Below the pieces are notes generated by a model that was given only the letters and a program-made list of their open reading frames with translations, was not told the DNA's origin and did not search any database. The translations under genes and the position numbers were made by a program. A DNA stretch of 64,000 nt from Ktedonobacter robiniae (lineage in GTDB: Bacteria > Chloroflexota > Ktedonobacteria > Ktedonobacterales > Ktedonobacteraceae): assembly GCF_016587375.1 (NCBI RefSeq), contig NZ_BNJG01000002.1:620001-684000 (forward strand), read 5' to 3'. Positions 18,313 through 26,533 of this stretch are shown here, piece after piece (position 1 is the stretch's first letter; every line of letters begins with the position of its first letter).

Positions 18313-18735
18313 TGCAATCTCCTTTATGGTCAGGGGAATAACAACATCTATTGAGAAAATGGATGGCTGATCTTGTGGGCTGCTCCTGATCTAACGCAGG
18401 TCAGGCACTAAGCACAATCAACTAACTTTTTGGGCAATGAGGCTGCTCACAGAGCGCAGACAATGCCGCGAAAGTTCCATGAATGCACTTAGTGGTTTTC
18501 CTGCCAGAAGTCTCTCTGCAAGGCTAGTTTTTCCGTCAGAAGGACAATTCAGCTAGACCATTTCCAGGGCGACAGGTGTTATAAGAAGCAACGTCCAGTA
18601 GATAGCCAATCTGGATGTTTCTAAACGAATAGGAAGAACAGGTTATACTAGTAATTCAGTATCCAGGATTCAATTACAAGCCCTTCCGTATAATTATATT
18701 CAAAAATATATTTTTTTGCTACTTCACTGTTTCGC
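18313..18735. other. Intergenic region, no gene seen
   Basis: An AT-richer spacer upstream of the LLM gene. It must contain that gene's reverse-strand promoter, but I could not assign clear -35/-10 boxes. No frame of note and no repeat were seen. Confidence 0.5.
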
Positions 18736-19013
18736 TTGCTCTACAAGAAAGGTGGCACTGGTGTAGCCTTGGTCCACCAAGATGGTAGCAGGTGCCACCT
18801 CGCGTTCGCGCAGGTCCTGCAGGATCGGTTCCACTGCCATGCTGTCAGGAACGGTCGCTGCAACGGTGTGAACCTGGATAATCAGATGAGGCACTTGCGG
18901 ATCTTGATCACAGGTCTATGTCAGATGCACTTTGTACCCTAACCAGACCAGTTCTCGTTTGCGAGCAGAGCGCGCCTATTCATCATAGGGCGAAACGATC
19001 CGATCCTCATTGA
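18736..19013 (-). pseudogene. IS1182-type transposase fragment
   Basis: Reading the reverse strand gives YLNEDRIVSPYDE, then a stop, ARSARKRELVWLGYKVHLT, another stop, CDQDPQVPHLIIQVHTVAAT, then VEPILQDLREREVAPATIL and VDQGYTS. The order SPYD..AR....K...W.GYKVHLT..CD...PHLI..V.T..AT and the later D-GY are characteristic of IS1182-group DDE transposases. Several stops show it is decayed. A 159-bp inverted-repeat element adjoins it at 19014. Confidence 0.6.
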
Positions 19014-19172
19014 GGTAGTGTTGCAAAAATTTAAAGCTCAGCAATTGAAGTGCATATGAACATATCTCACGAGGAAAAGATGCGGAATATTCGCCTTTTC
19101 TCTGCGATATTGATTCGTAAGACGTAATTACTTGCTCCATTTCCTCAGCTTAAATTTTTCTGCAACACTACC
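19014..19172. repeat. MITE-like element with about 28-bp inverted termini
   Basis: The left end 19014-19041 starts GGTAGTGTTGCAAAAATTTA. The right end 19144-19172, read in reverse, starts GGTAGTGTTGCAGAAAAATT. The two ends agree except for small indels. The interior of about 100 bases has no coding signal. Non-coding DNA between matching inverted ends fits a MITE; it seems to have landed in the IS1182-type relic. Confidence 0.55.
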
Positions 19173-19506
19173 AATTCCCGTGGTGATCTTGCATCCGCTC
19201 TCCTCTACGCGCTTATGAGATCGAATCACCAAATTTGTGCCAGACTCAACATTCAGGGATTTTACCAGTAATTGCAAAAAGGCCGGGATTACTCCCGGCA
19301 CATACGGCTCTTGCGATATGAGGATGGGGATAAAATTAGGTAAATAGAGATAGGTTTATCCGTATTTCACAAGAGCCATGCCAAGTATAGCAAAGAAGAG
19401 CAAAATACGTGAGGATATTCACACTAATAGATATAATTTAGCACGCTCACAGAATTGTTCGGATTGAGAAAGTGTTCAGACTTGACCTCTTTGATACACT
19501 CAAGCC
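19173..19506. other. Transposon debris without an intact gene
   Basis: The reverse strand from about 19320 to 19180 is open and reads FLQLLVKSLNVESGTNLV and RSHKRVEESGCKITTGIG, possibly more of the interrupted transposase upstream of the MITE; I cannot assign it. A hairpin GCCGGG..CCCGGC lies at about 19282-19299. No intact gene was seen. Confidence 0.3.
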
Positions 19507-19650
19507 ATGACTCAAGAGGAAGAAATCGCCCATCTTCGGGCAGAAAATCAAGCCCTGCGAGAAGCCCTGGCTCGCATCGAGGAGCTGGAACAGCAGAAGA
19601 TGCCTCCCCCAGCGTTTGTGAAAGCGAACGTAAAAAAGCCAGCAGCACAG
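19507..19650 (+). pseudogene. N-terminal fragment of an IS66-like transposase
   Basis: ATG 19507 begins MTQEEEIAHLRAENQALREA and continues with a leucine-zipper-like coiled coil and KMPPPAFVKANVKKPAA. This resembles the N-terminal coiled coil of IS66-group transposases. After about 48 codons the similarity ends and the frame runs on into unrelated sequence overlapping the 3' end of the sugar permease gene. It is therefore a truncated relic. Confidence 0.55.
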
Positions 19651-19755
19651 GGGTCTATGGTGAGCGGGAGTGAAGGTTGTTACCTGTATCCCTATACTCC
19701 CCGCTCATGTCGTTTCATGCCACAATCATTGAACAGCAGAGGTATGCCTCTGGCT

Positions 19756-20649
19756 TTACTTTACAGCACCCTGGGTAAGACCCGCAATAAACTGGCGCTG
19801 GAATATAAGGAACATAAGGATAATGGGTAGCGAAGCCAGCACAGCGCCCGAGAGTAGAATCCCATATTGATAGTCATATGGACCAACAAGGGACGCGATT
19901 CCCAGGTTAGCGACAAACATGGATGGATCGGTAGTCACGACGAGTGGCCAGTAGAAGTCATTCCATAAGCCAGTGAATGAGAGGATGCCTAGCACGGCCA
20001 GCCCCGGACGAACCAGGGGAAGGACGATGCGCCACCAGATCGCGAACTCAGATGCCCCATCAACGCGGGCAGAATCGAGAATCTCGTTGGGAACGGTTGT
20101 TGTGTACTGACGCATCAAGAAGATCCCAAATGCTCCAACTGCGCGAGGGATAATCAAAGACTGGTAGGTATTGAACCAGTGAAGTTCGCGGATCACCTCA
20201 AATTGAGGAATTTGCAAGACCTGAGGCGGGATGAGAAGTGTTACCAGCATAAGGGTGAAGAGGGCATTCTTGAAACGGAAGTCATACTTCGCGAAAGCAA
20301 AGCCCGCCAGCGAACTGAGCAGCAGAGAGGTAATTGTGCCGCCAATGGCTACAATTGCCGTGTTTAACATCCAGCGTGCGAAGGGAAATTGCGTAAGCAA
20401 GGCCCCCATATTTGCCAGGGTTGGGTTGCGAGGCAAGAGCGTAATTGGCGTACCAAAGATCTCCGTGTTGGGCTTGAAGGCACTAAAGACCATGTAAAGG
20501 AAAGGTATAACTGTCAGAAGCAACAGCAAAAGGAGCAGAAGGTTGACCAGCACTGATCCGGTAATAAAAGAATAACGACGTTTACGGGCGGCAGGAGAAA
20601 GCTGCATTTTTGTCTTCGGTTCCTGAAGCATTGTATCAATGCTTGCCAT
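19756..20649 (-). CDS. Carbohydrate ABC transporter permease (MalG-like)
   Basis: Last gene of a three-gene reverse-strand sugar uptake operon. It has six predicted membrane helices and the EAA loop SARVDGASEFAIWWRIVLPL, which contacts the ABC ATPase. The start at 20649 (MASIDTMLQEPK) has AGAGAGGATC upstream and suits family length (about 297 residues); a start at 20700 would add 17 residues without a ribosome site. Its partner permease ends 70 bases upstream. No ATPase gene is present, so a shared MsmX-type ATPase is likely, as is common for CUT1 systems. Confidence 0.88.
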   Translation of the reverse strand: MASIDTMLQEPKTKMQLSPAARKRRYSFITGSVLVNLLLLLLLLLTVIPFLYMVFSAFKPNTEIFGTPITLLPRNPTLANMGALLTQFPFARWMLNTAIVAIGGTITSLLLSSLAGFAFAKYDFRFKNALFTLMLVTLLIPPQVLQIPQFEVIRELHWFNTYQSLIIPRAVGAFGIFLMRQYTTTVPNEILDSARVDGASEFAIWWRIVLPLVRPGLAVLGILSFTGLWNDFYWPLVVTTDPSMFVANLGIASLVGPYDYQYGILLSGAVLASLPIILMFLIFQRQFIAGLTQGAVK

Positions 20650-20719
20650 GATGAGATCCTCTCTAAAGAACCCTGTGCGTGAGGCACAGGCAAGGCACAT
20701 AGCGCAAACTACCCGGCTA

Positions 20720-21670
20720 TCACGCTACATCTGAAGAGGCTGCAGTTCCATACCCCCCGAAGAGTTTAATATTCAGTACGGAGAGGATGAGCAGCAGAAG
20801 CGTCATCGAATAGGCAATAGCACTCGCATAACCAACGTTAAAGTTCTGGAAGCCCTGGGTGTAGACATAGAGCGTAATGGTGAGCGAGGCATCTGAAGGA
20901 CCTCCACCGGTGAGCAGCAAAGGCTCAGCGAAGAGGTTATAAGAACCGATAATGGCCTGGATGACGATAAAGAGCGTCACTGGCTTAAGTAGCGGAAGCG
21001 TAATGCTCCAGAAAGCCTGCCAGCGATTAGCGCCGTCGATCATAGCCGCCTCATAGTACTCTTTATTAATGGCATTGAGACCCGCCATCCAGAAGAGGGT
21101 ATTGATGCCCAGATAGGTCCAGATACCAATGAGGATAAAGGCTGGCATGACAACTGGCTGATCTGTAAGCCAACCAATCTGGGGAATACCAAACCAGCCA
21201 AGCGCGACATTGAGCAAGCCATATTGCGTATCAAGGACGCGCGCGAAGATAACCGTAATGACCACGGTTGAGGTAATGACTGGAAAGAAGAGTCCTACGC
21301 GGTAAAGCCCTTTCCAGCGCACGAAGAGGGAGTTGATAGCAAGGGCCATGATCAGGGCCAGGGGAGTGAGGACAAACAAACTACCGAGAGCGTACTTAGT
21401 CGTATTGAGCACAGCAGTATAGTAGCGGGGGTCCTGGAAGAGATGGATGTAGTTGCCAAAGCCAAAAAACGTCTTCTTATCAAAGCCAAAGCCTTTGAAG
21501 AAGCTGAGCCACAAGGAGTAGAGGATGGGATAGATCCCAAATACCAGGAAGAGAATAAAGAAGGGTGAGATGAAGATGTAAGGAGCGAGCTTGCGTTGAT
21601 TGCGATGCCACCAACTGCTACTCTGGCGAGGTTGGGCTGTCATGCTGGTATGTATCTGAGTCATGTGCAT
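20720..21670 (-). CDS. Sugar ABC transporter permease (MalF-like)
   Basis: A 316-residue CUT1-family permease. A cytoplasmic N-terminus (WWHRNQRKLAPYIFISPFF) leads into six helices. The EAA motif is present as YYEAAMIDGANRWQAFWSIT followed by LPLLKP. It pairs with the MalG-like protein to form the membrane pore. GAGGGATGCAC lies before the starts at 21670 (MHMTQIH) and 21664 (MTQIH), and either could be used. It lies between the solute-binding-protein gene (upstream) and malG-like gene (downstream) in the usual operon order. Confidence 0.88.
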   Translation of the reverse strand: MHMTQIHTSMTAQPRQSSSWWHRNQRKLAPYIFISPFFILFLVFGIYPILYSLWLSFFKGFGFDKKTFFGFGNYIHLFQDPRYYTAVLNTTKYALGSLFVLTPLALIMALAINSLFVRWKGLYRVGLFFPVITSTVVITVIFARVLDTQYGLLNVALGWFGIPQIGWLTDQPVVMPAFILIGIWTYLGINTLFWMAGLNAINKEYYEAAMIDGANRWQAFWSITLPLLKPVTLFIVIQAIIGSYNLFAEPLLLTGGGPSDASLTITLYVYTQGFQNFNVGYASAIAYSMTLLLLILSVLNIKLFGGYGTAASSDVA

Positions 21671-21726
21671 CCCTCCTTTGGGTATGGCATACGCGAATAT
21701 TCTCAGGAGCTAAATGGAGCCATGTG

Positions 21727-23031
21727 CTAAGCAGTTTCGAAACTGATGATGCTTAAAGCCTGGTTATAAGCAGTTTGTAGCGCCGACTCTGGCATGACGC
21801 CCGGCTGCTGTAAACAGGGAGTGAGTGCGAGACGTGTAAAAGCATCGGTTGTCTCAGGCCAGTAGGGAGAGTTATACCACTGGTTTATCTCTGGCGAAAC
21901 CTCTTTGATGATCTCACCCGCCCTCTGATTATCAAAGAACTTCAACGGCTCGCTTAATTTGGCCTGTTCCAGCGCTGGCTTATAGGTTGGCCAGGTCTGG
22001 CGTATCCCATAGTCGCCAAGTAACGCTTCGATGCTTGTGTGCTCGTAGAGCACAAAGTCGAGTGCTTCCTCAATACTGGAAGAGGTCTTAAGCACAGTAA
22101 CGCCAGTACCGCCCTGCGTGGCGGTCCGTGAACCTCCCGCCTCCCATTGCGGAAGTGGTTGCAGATGCCACTTGCCAGCAGTATCTGCCGCGTTCTGTTG
22201 TACGAAACCGCTAAAGTTCCAAGAAGGGCCGATCAGAGAGGAAAATGTACCATCAGAAACCTTGGCCCAGTATGCCTGACCAATGGGGCGTATCCCTGCC
22301 CACTTTTCGTTGATGGCCTGCTTCTGATAGCGAAGCGTGTTTAAACCTTCAGAGGAGTTGAAGATAGGTTTGCCATTGGCATCAAAGAAGCCGCCTTTGC
22401 GTTGAAGTGTCTGTATCCACCAGTAACCGGAGTCGTTGAAGGGGAAATCGATGAAATATTTGCCTGTAGCTTTTTGATAACGCCGACCTGCTTCCGCGAA
22501 CTCATCCCAAGTATTAATGGGGGCCTTAATACCGGCCTTTTCCCAGAGATCCCAACGGTAACTGAGCAGACAGGTGTTCAATTCATTGCCAATACCATAG
22601 ATCTTGCCTTTCCAGGACCAGGGATCGGTAGCCGAAGGATGATAAAACTTGTCCATGACTCCCATTTGCTGAAGCTTAGGAGCGATATCCACAAAAATGA
22701 CGTCGCCTTTAATGAAGCGCGCGAACTGGCCAATCTCGATGTCAGCGATATCGGGACCGCCTGAGCCAGCCAGGGCCGTAATCAGGACCTTGTCGTGCAT
22801 TTGCTGAAAAGGAAAGATCATCCAGTTGATCTCGAAGTCGGGCTTCTTCTCCTTCTTGTAGAGTTCCCAGGCTTGTTGTTGCCATTGGATACGGGTGTTG
22901 GAGAATGCCCAGAAGTTGAGCGTCTTCTTGGCTCCGGTATTGATAGCTGGTGCGCAACCACTCAGCAATAAACTGGCTCCCGCAGTCGCACTTCCCACGG
23001 CCTTGAGAAAGGATCGTCGATGCATCTGCAT
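21727..23031 (-). CDS. Extracellular sugar-binding lipoprotein of ABC transporter
   Basis: A solute-binding protein of family 1 (about 434 residues). The N-terminus MQMHRRSFLKAVGSATAG has a twin-arginine motif RRSFLK and a lipobox LLLSGC, so it is probably Tat-exported and lipid-anchored outside the membrane. Later come LNFWAFSNTRIQWQQQAW and a GGTGVTVLKTSSSIEEALDF segment, typical of sugar SBPs. GAAGGAG seven bases before 23031 supports that start over 23079. First gene of the operon with the two permeases; the sugar is unknown. Confidence 0.88.
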   Translation of the reverse strand: MQMHRRSFLKAVGSATAGASLLLSGCAPAINTGAKKTLNFWAFSNTRIQWQQQAWELYKKEKKPDFEINWMIFPFQQMHDKVLITALAGSGGPDIADIEIGQFARFIKGDVIFVDIAPKLQQMGVMDKFYHPSATDPWSWKGKIYGIGNELNTCLLSYRWDLWEKAGIKAPINTWDEFAEAGRRYQKATGKYFIDFPFNDSGYWWIQTLQRKGGFFDANGKPIFNSSEGLNTLRYQKQAINEKWAGIRPIGQAYWAKVSDGTFSSLIGPSWNFSGFVQQNAADTAGKWHLQPLPQWEAGGSRTATQGGTGVTVLKTSSSIEEALDFVLYEHTSIEALLGDYGIRQTWPTYKPALEQAKLSEPLKFFDNQRAGEIIKEVSPEINQWYNSPYWPETTDAFTRLALTPCLQQPGVMPESALQTAYNQALSIISFETA

Positions 23032-23315
23032 ATACGTACTCCTTCGTCCATATATCCATCTATACGCATGAGTAGACAATAGCTCATCTGTTACTAAATG
23101 CTAACTTCCATATTGTATAGAATGAACAATGTGGTAACAGGCAAACAGATAAGGCTTATAAAAAAGATAACGTTTTCTGGATTGATTTGTCAAGCTTTTT
23201 GTGTAGAATTGAGCAACAAAACCATAAGACGATTTGACATGAGCATCTTACTTACAGGGTTATTGAAGAGGTTTCACCAATCTGTGTATGAGCCCCTCAA
23301 GACCTTTGCCTTTCT
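23032..23315. promoter_or_regulatory. Upstream region of the sugar transporter operon
   Basis: An AT-rich region that should hold the reverse-strand operon promoter. No clear operator was recognised. From about 23230 forward, short coding-like debris leads into a TnpB-like fragment. Confidence 0.3.
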
Positions 23316-23406
23316 CTCCGATAGCTCCCACATTGACAACCCCAGGTTTTTTCGTGAGGAAGAGAACGCTCTGGCCAAAGCCCAACGCCGCCTCGCCAGG
23401 GCCTAG
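23316..23406 (+). pseudogene. Short TnpB-like fragment
   Basis: The forward strand encodes HIDNPRFFREEENALAKAQR then RLARA and a stop. This is close to NPKFFHKDEKNLAKAQRRHA in the tnpB relic at 17.1 kb and to the corresponding block of IS605/IS607 TnpB proteins. Only about 30 residues are recognisable. Confidence 0.55.
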
Positions 23407-23910
23407 AAAGGAGCAGCGGTTCTGCTTGCCAGAACGAGCCTGAAGCGAAAGGGGAGGAGGAAGGCCAATCGCGCTAGAACGCGATGTTGCATACGGACCT
23501 CCCATGACACCAGCCTCCCACGATCATCTCCTCAAGAAAGCTCTCAGTGTGTCGATGCCGCTTGTGGTAACGGCTTGTTGCCTGAACTCCGCCTCATGCA
23601 AAAAAACTTGCCGCACCCTTCACAGAGGACAAGTGAGTTGTATGATATTCACCTCATATCATTGGTTGCTGACACTCCACGTCCCGTAGAAGCCATTCCA
23701 TGGCCAACGTTGAGGTGAAGAGAGATGCCTCCCATTCCTCAAGCAGTGAAAAGCCTCGGCTTTTTGTCTCATGTTTTCCGCCGAGATGGGCACGTTTTGA
23801 GACGCCGTTTTTGAGACGGGTTTCGATCTAATGCAACAGGTTATGAGGTGCATGAAATTGGGAGCAAGATCCTGAACGTTTCGAGCGCTTGACGATCTCA
23901 ACAAACGGGC
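23407..23910. other. Mobile-element debris, no intact gene
   Basis: Short open stretches on both strands but no protein family that I recognise and no ribosome site followed by a long frame. The area lies between the TnpB fragment and a MITE, and is probably decayed IS sequence. Confidence 0.35.
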
Positions 23911-24030
23911 CAGCCTGTTGAAAAACCCTCCGATGGATGAGTGTACCTGACAATTACACTACTATTCACGCTCAGATTTTGCACGCCATCTGTAAAATGA
24001 TGAGCTAATTCGGACTTTTTCAACAGGCTG
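23911..24030. repeat. 120-bp MITE with 15-bp perfect terminal repeats
   Basis: The ends CAGCCTGTTGAAAAA (23911-23925) and its exact reverse complement (24016-24030) enclose about 90 bases of AT-rich non-coding DNA. CAGCCTGTTGAAAAA-type ends occur on several DDE insertion sequences, so this is likely a non-autonomous derivative mobilised by one of them. Confidence 0.65.
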
Positions 24031-24076
24031 CGGTCAATTTTGCAACTTGTCAGTCTTCGTGCGCAGAAATGAGCTA

Positions 24077-24193
24077 TGAACTGGTGTCAGTCGAATGCCG
24101 CCGCCAAGGTCGCCCTGCAAACGGATCTGCTCAACGACGATTGGGCTATCCCTCAGTGGTTGCGCGCTTTTCCTTCGCCACCAGCCTTTTAAT
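24077..24193 (+). pseudogene. Probable C-terminal scrap of a transposase
   Basis: A 38-codon frame (MNWCQSNAAAKVALQTDLLN, DDWAIPQWLRAFPSPPAF) with no ribosome site, between a MITE and the VOC gene's leader. Composition suggests the end of a larger protein, perhaps a transposase. Low confidence. Confidence 0.2.
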
Positions 24194-24195
24194 AG

Positions 24196-24256
24196 ATATC
24201 CTCAAAGAAGGGTCGATTCTGACCTCCTTTGAGGATATACTGTCTCTATCGAGACA
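24196..24256 (+). promoter_or_regulatory. Two palindromes in the leader of the VOC gene
   Basis: The first has perfect 12-base arms ATATCCTCAAAG (24196-24207) and CTTTGAGGATAT (24227-24238) around 19 bases. The second is TGTCTCTATCGAGACA at 24241-24256, with 6-base perfect arms. They lie 20-80 bases before the VOC start. They may be an operator for a repressor or an RNA hairpin controlling expression; no T-run follows the first hairpin. Confidence 0.5.
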
Positions 24257-24275
24257 ATATAGAAGGAGTACACAT

Positions 24276-24815
24276 ATGACGACACTACCAAAGAACGTGC
24301 AACCAATCCCTAATGGCTATCATAGCGTGACGCCGTGGATCATTTCACGAGACACGGCTCAGTTCCTTGATTTCATACGCAAAGCATTTGGCGCACAGGA
24401 ATTGGGACGGGTCTACAACGAGGATGGCACCATCTGTCATGCCGAAGCCAAAATTGGCGACAGCATCGTTATGGCCTTTGATGCGCAGCAAGAGGGATGG
24501 CCTGTTACTCCTTGCTTCCTGCGTCTCTACGTCCCCGATGGGGATGCCGTGTATCAGCAAGCGCTTGCTGCTGGAGCGGCCGCAGTCTCCGAGATGACTA
24601 CCCTGGCCCTTGGCGACCGCGTGGGACGCGTCCGCGACCCCTTTGGTCATGTGTGGTGGATTCAGACCCGCCTGGAAAACCTCACTCTTGAGGAAATGGC
24701 AAAACGTGCCGCAGAGCCGCAGTATCGTGAAGCGATGCGCTCGTTTCAAGCATCTCTTGATCAGGAGATGAAGCGCCGAAGCGATACCGAAAGCCATATA
24801 GGTGTCTCTCGATGA
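24276..24815 (+). CDS. VOC-family (glyoxalase/bleomycin-resistance/PhnB-like) protein
   Basis: 179 residues. It starts MTTLPKNVQPIPNGYHSVTP; the first beta-alpha-beta-beta-beta unit includes DFIRKAFGAQELGRVYNEDG, and the second includes YVPDGDAVYQQALAAGA and DRVGRVRDPFGHVWWIQTR. This is the PhnB/YkcA-like arrangement, small cytoplasmic proteins of the vicinal oxygen chelate fold. AAGGAG 8 bases before ATG 24276 fixes the start; a longer in-frame extension to 24069 runs through relic DNA. The stop overlaps the next start (ATGA), so the winged-helix protein is translationally coupled. The specific reaction is unknown. Confidence 0.82.
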   Translation: MTTLPKNVQPIPNGYHSVTPWIISRDTAQFLDFIRKAFGAQELGRVYNEDGTICHAEAKIGDSIVMAFDAQQEGWPVTPCFLRLYVPDGDAVYQQALAAGAAAVSEMTTLALGDRVGRVRDPFGHVWWIQTRLENLTLEEMAKRAAEPQYREAMRSFQASLDQEMKRRSDTESHIGVSR

Positions 24816-25987
24816 CGCGATCAACAACAGGGGGACTCTCCCTCTCATGGAGCCAGGTGACTGCTCGTAGACTAGTTCGCCAAGGGCTCGACATCCACTC
24901 ACAGAGCGCTCGACCAGCAGAGATCGTGAGAGCGCTCTGTGGAGCGCACGCTCAGGTCGCCTCTGCTGCCTTCTGGTCCATCGGGCTACGAGGTGCCTCT
25001 CTCACCTCGACAGAGGTCAAAGATGCCCTGTGGACCGAACATAGCTTGGTCAAAACATTCGGCCCACGCGGCACGGTTCACCTGCTCGCGACACAAGATC
25101 TGCCTCTATGGGCTGGTGCGCTTTTAGCGATACCTCCGTCCCACAACGGTCATAGCAAAGAGGTACGGCTTACTCCCGAGCAAACCGATGAGGTCATCAA
25201 GGCCATTGCTGCCGCGCTTGTCGATACCGAGTTAACCATTGACGAACTGAGCGATGCGGTGATTGCTGCCACCGGCCCCTGGGCTGGCGAGCGGGTCATG
25301 CCTGCGTTCAACGATATGTGGCCTCGCTGGCGCATGGCTCTAGCTCAGTCCGGCTTTCGCGGCGCGCTGTGCTTTGGCCCCAATCAAGGTACCAAAGTCA
25401 CCTACACCAGTCCGCGAAGGTTTCTCCCAGCATTTGCTCCCGTGGAAGAACGAAGTGCGCTCGTTTGGCTGCTCAAGAGCTATCTCTCTGCCTATGGGCC
25501 AGCCACACCTCAGCACTTCGCACAGTGGCTGAACGCCCCACGGAGTTGGGCAAGGGAGCTATTCAACGCTCTTTCTGATGAACTTGAGGAAGTTTCAGTC
25601 AACGGCAGTCTGGCATGGGCGGTGGCTGGAGATACCGCCTTCCCGTCCAGTTCGCTTCAAAGCGTCCGGCTCCTTCCCTACTTCGACGCCTATATTGTCG
25701 GCAGCCAATCGCGGGAGCTGCTCTTTCCCGGACAAGCCGCCCAACGTGCTCTGACTCCGAGTGGGCAGGCGGGAAACTACCCGGTGCTCCTCATCAATGG
25801 AATTGTCGCAGGGGTCTGGCATCAACGGCGCTCTGGCCGCTGGCTTGATATTACCGTAGAACCATTTGACCAACTCACCGCAACTCAACGCCACGAACTC
25901 GATGGGCAGGTAGAGCGTATGGGAGCGTTTCTCAATGCTCAACCTCGATTGACTCTTGGTCCAGTCATTGCAGGCGCACATGCATGA
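24812..25987 (+). CDS. Winged-helix DNA-binding protein of the AlkZ/YcaQ type (HTH_42)
   Basis: 391 residues. The N-terminus LSWSQVTARRLVRQGLD and AEIVRALCGAHAQVASAAFW, then TEVKDALWTEHSLVKTFGPRGTVH, are the signature of the HTH_42 family. Members include the DNA glycosylases AlkZ/YcaQ that release crosslinked or bulky bases. The C-terminal part (LLPYFDAYIVGSQSRELLF, YPVLLINGIVAGVWHQRRSGRW) matches the beta-rich domain. AlkZ uses a Gln-x-Gln motif; I see an HAQVAS segment at the corresponding N-terminal region rather than a clear QxQ, so glycosylase activity is not assured. Coupled to the VOC gene. Confidence 0.8.
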   Translation: MTRSTTGGLSLSWSQVTARRLVRQGLDIHSQSARPAEIVRALCGAHAQVASAAFWSIGLRGASLTSTEVKDALWTEHSLVKTFGPRGTVHLLATQDLPLWAGALLAIPPSHNGHSKEVRLTPEQTDEVIKAIAAALVDTELTIDELSDAVIAATGPWAGERVMPAFNDMWPRWRMALAQSGFRGALCFGPNQGTKVTYTSPRRFLPAFAPVEERSALVWLLKSYLSAYGPATPQHFAQWLNAPRSWARELFNALSDELEEVSVNGSLAWAVAGDTAFPSSSLQSVRLLPYFDAYIVGSQSRELLFPGQAAQRALTPSGQAGNYPVLLINGIVAGVWHQRRSGRWLDITVEPFDQLTATQRHELDGQVERMGAFLNAQPRLTLGPVIAGAHA

Positions 25988-25998
25988 GTATGCAGCTA

Positions 25999-26038
25999 TC
26001 CCATTGTCGAGGAAGCCTTTGCTTGCTTGACAATGGGA
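25999..26038. terminator. Stem-loop after the AlkZ-like gene
   Basis: Perfect 10-base arms TCCCATTGTC (25999-26008) and GACAATGGGA (26029-26038) around a 20-base loop, 12 bases after the stop codon. No strong T-run follows, so if it is a terminator it is a weak one. Confidence 0.5.
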
Positions 26039-26436
26039 CAGGCATACAAGAAGTTTGAATGTGGGATGCAACAAACGAAGGTTTAGCCGCAATACCCAAT
26101 GACGCTCATATGCTTACCTTATCCCAATTAATAAATGCAAAAATATGGAGCAAAACATGAATTTGCCATCTTCTTTAGGGGTCAATAAGAATCAAGTAGT
26201 GTGCCGTCCGCAATAATTTTAGAAAAAGGACTTTTAGAAAGTTGAAGAGCCAGAACGAGTCAGTAGCTGGCTCAAGGGAGGTGATGCTGGTAATTTTGTT
26301 AACGGATGTACCAGGTAGCCAGTACAACCCCTTCGGACGCAAACCTGTAATAATTATGGTAGGCAACAACCAGGCACCTTGTCAATCTCCCGGTCACCTT
26401 TACAATAAAGCAGAATAGATTGACTGAAAAGAATCA
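26039..26436. other. Intergenic AT-rich spacer between convergent genes
   Basis: About 400 bases between the convergent winged-helix and alcohol dehydrogenase genes. Short frames only; no family or repeat recognised. Confidence 0.45.
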
Positions 26437-26533
26437 CATTATAGAGGTAGAAGAGTAAAGAGGTCAGCCAGGGCTCCAGTCCGGTTGCGCTCATGCTTCT
26501 GGCTGATCTCTTTACTCTTCTATCTCTATAATG
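26437..26533. repeat. 35-bp-arm inverted repeat overlapping the end of the alcohol dehydrogenase gene
   Basis: The left arm 26437-26471 begins CATTATAGAGGTAGAAGAGT. The right arm 26499-26533 contains the last codons of the dehydrogenase gene and is its reverse complement except for two positions, both of which would form G-U pairs in RNA from the forward strand. The loop is 27 bases. The stem copies the gene's own 3' end, so it looks like an inverted duplication that may now act as transcription stop. Confidence 0.65.

Noticed and set aside
19282..19299. GCCGGG/CCCGGC hairpin next to GAGCCGTATG considered as a third group II domain V
   Set aside because: The hairpin lacks the GAAA-type loop and the closing GGTTC; length and base pairing do not fit.
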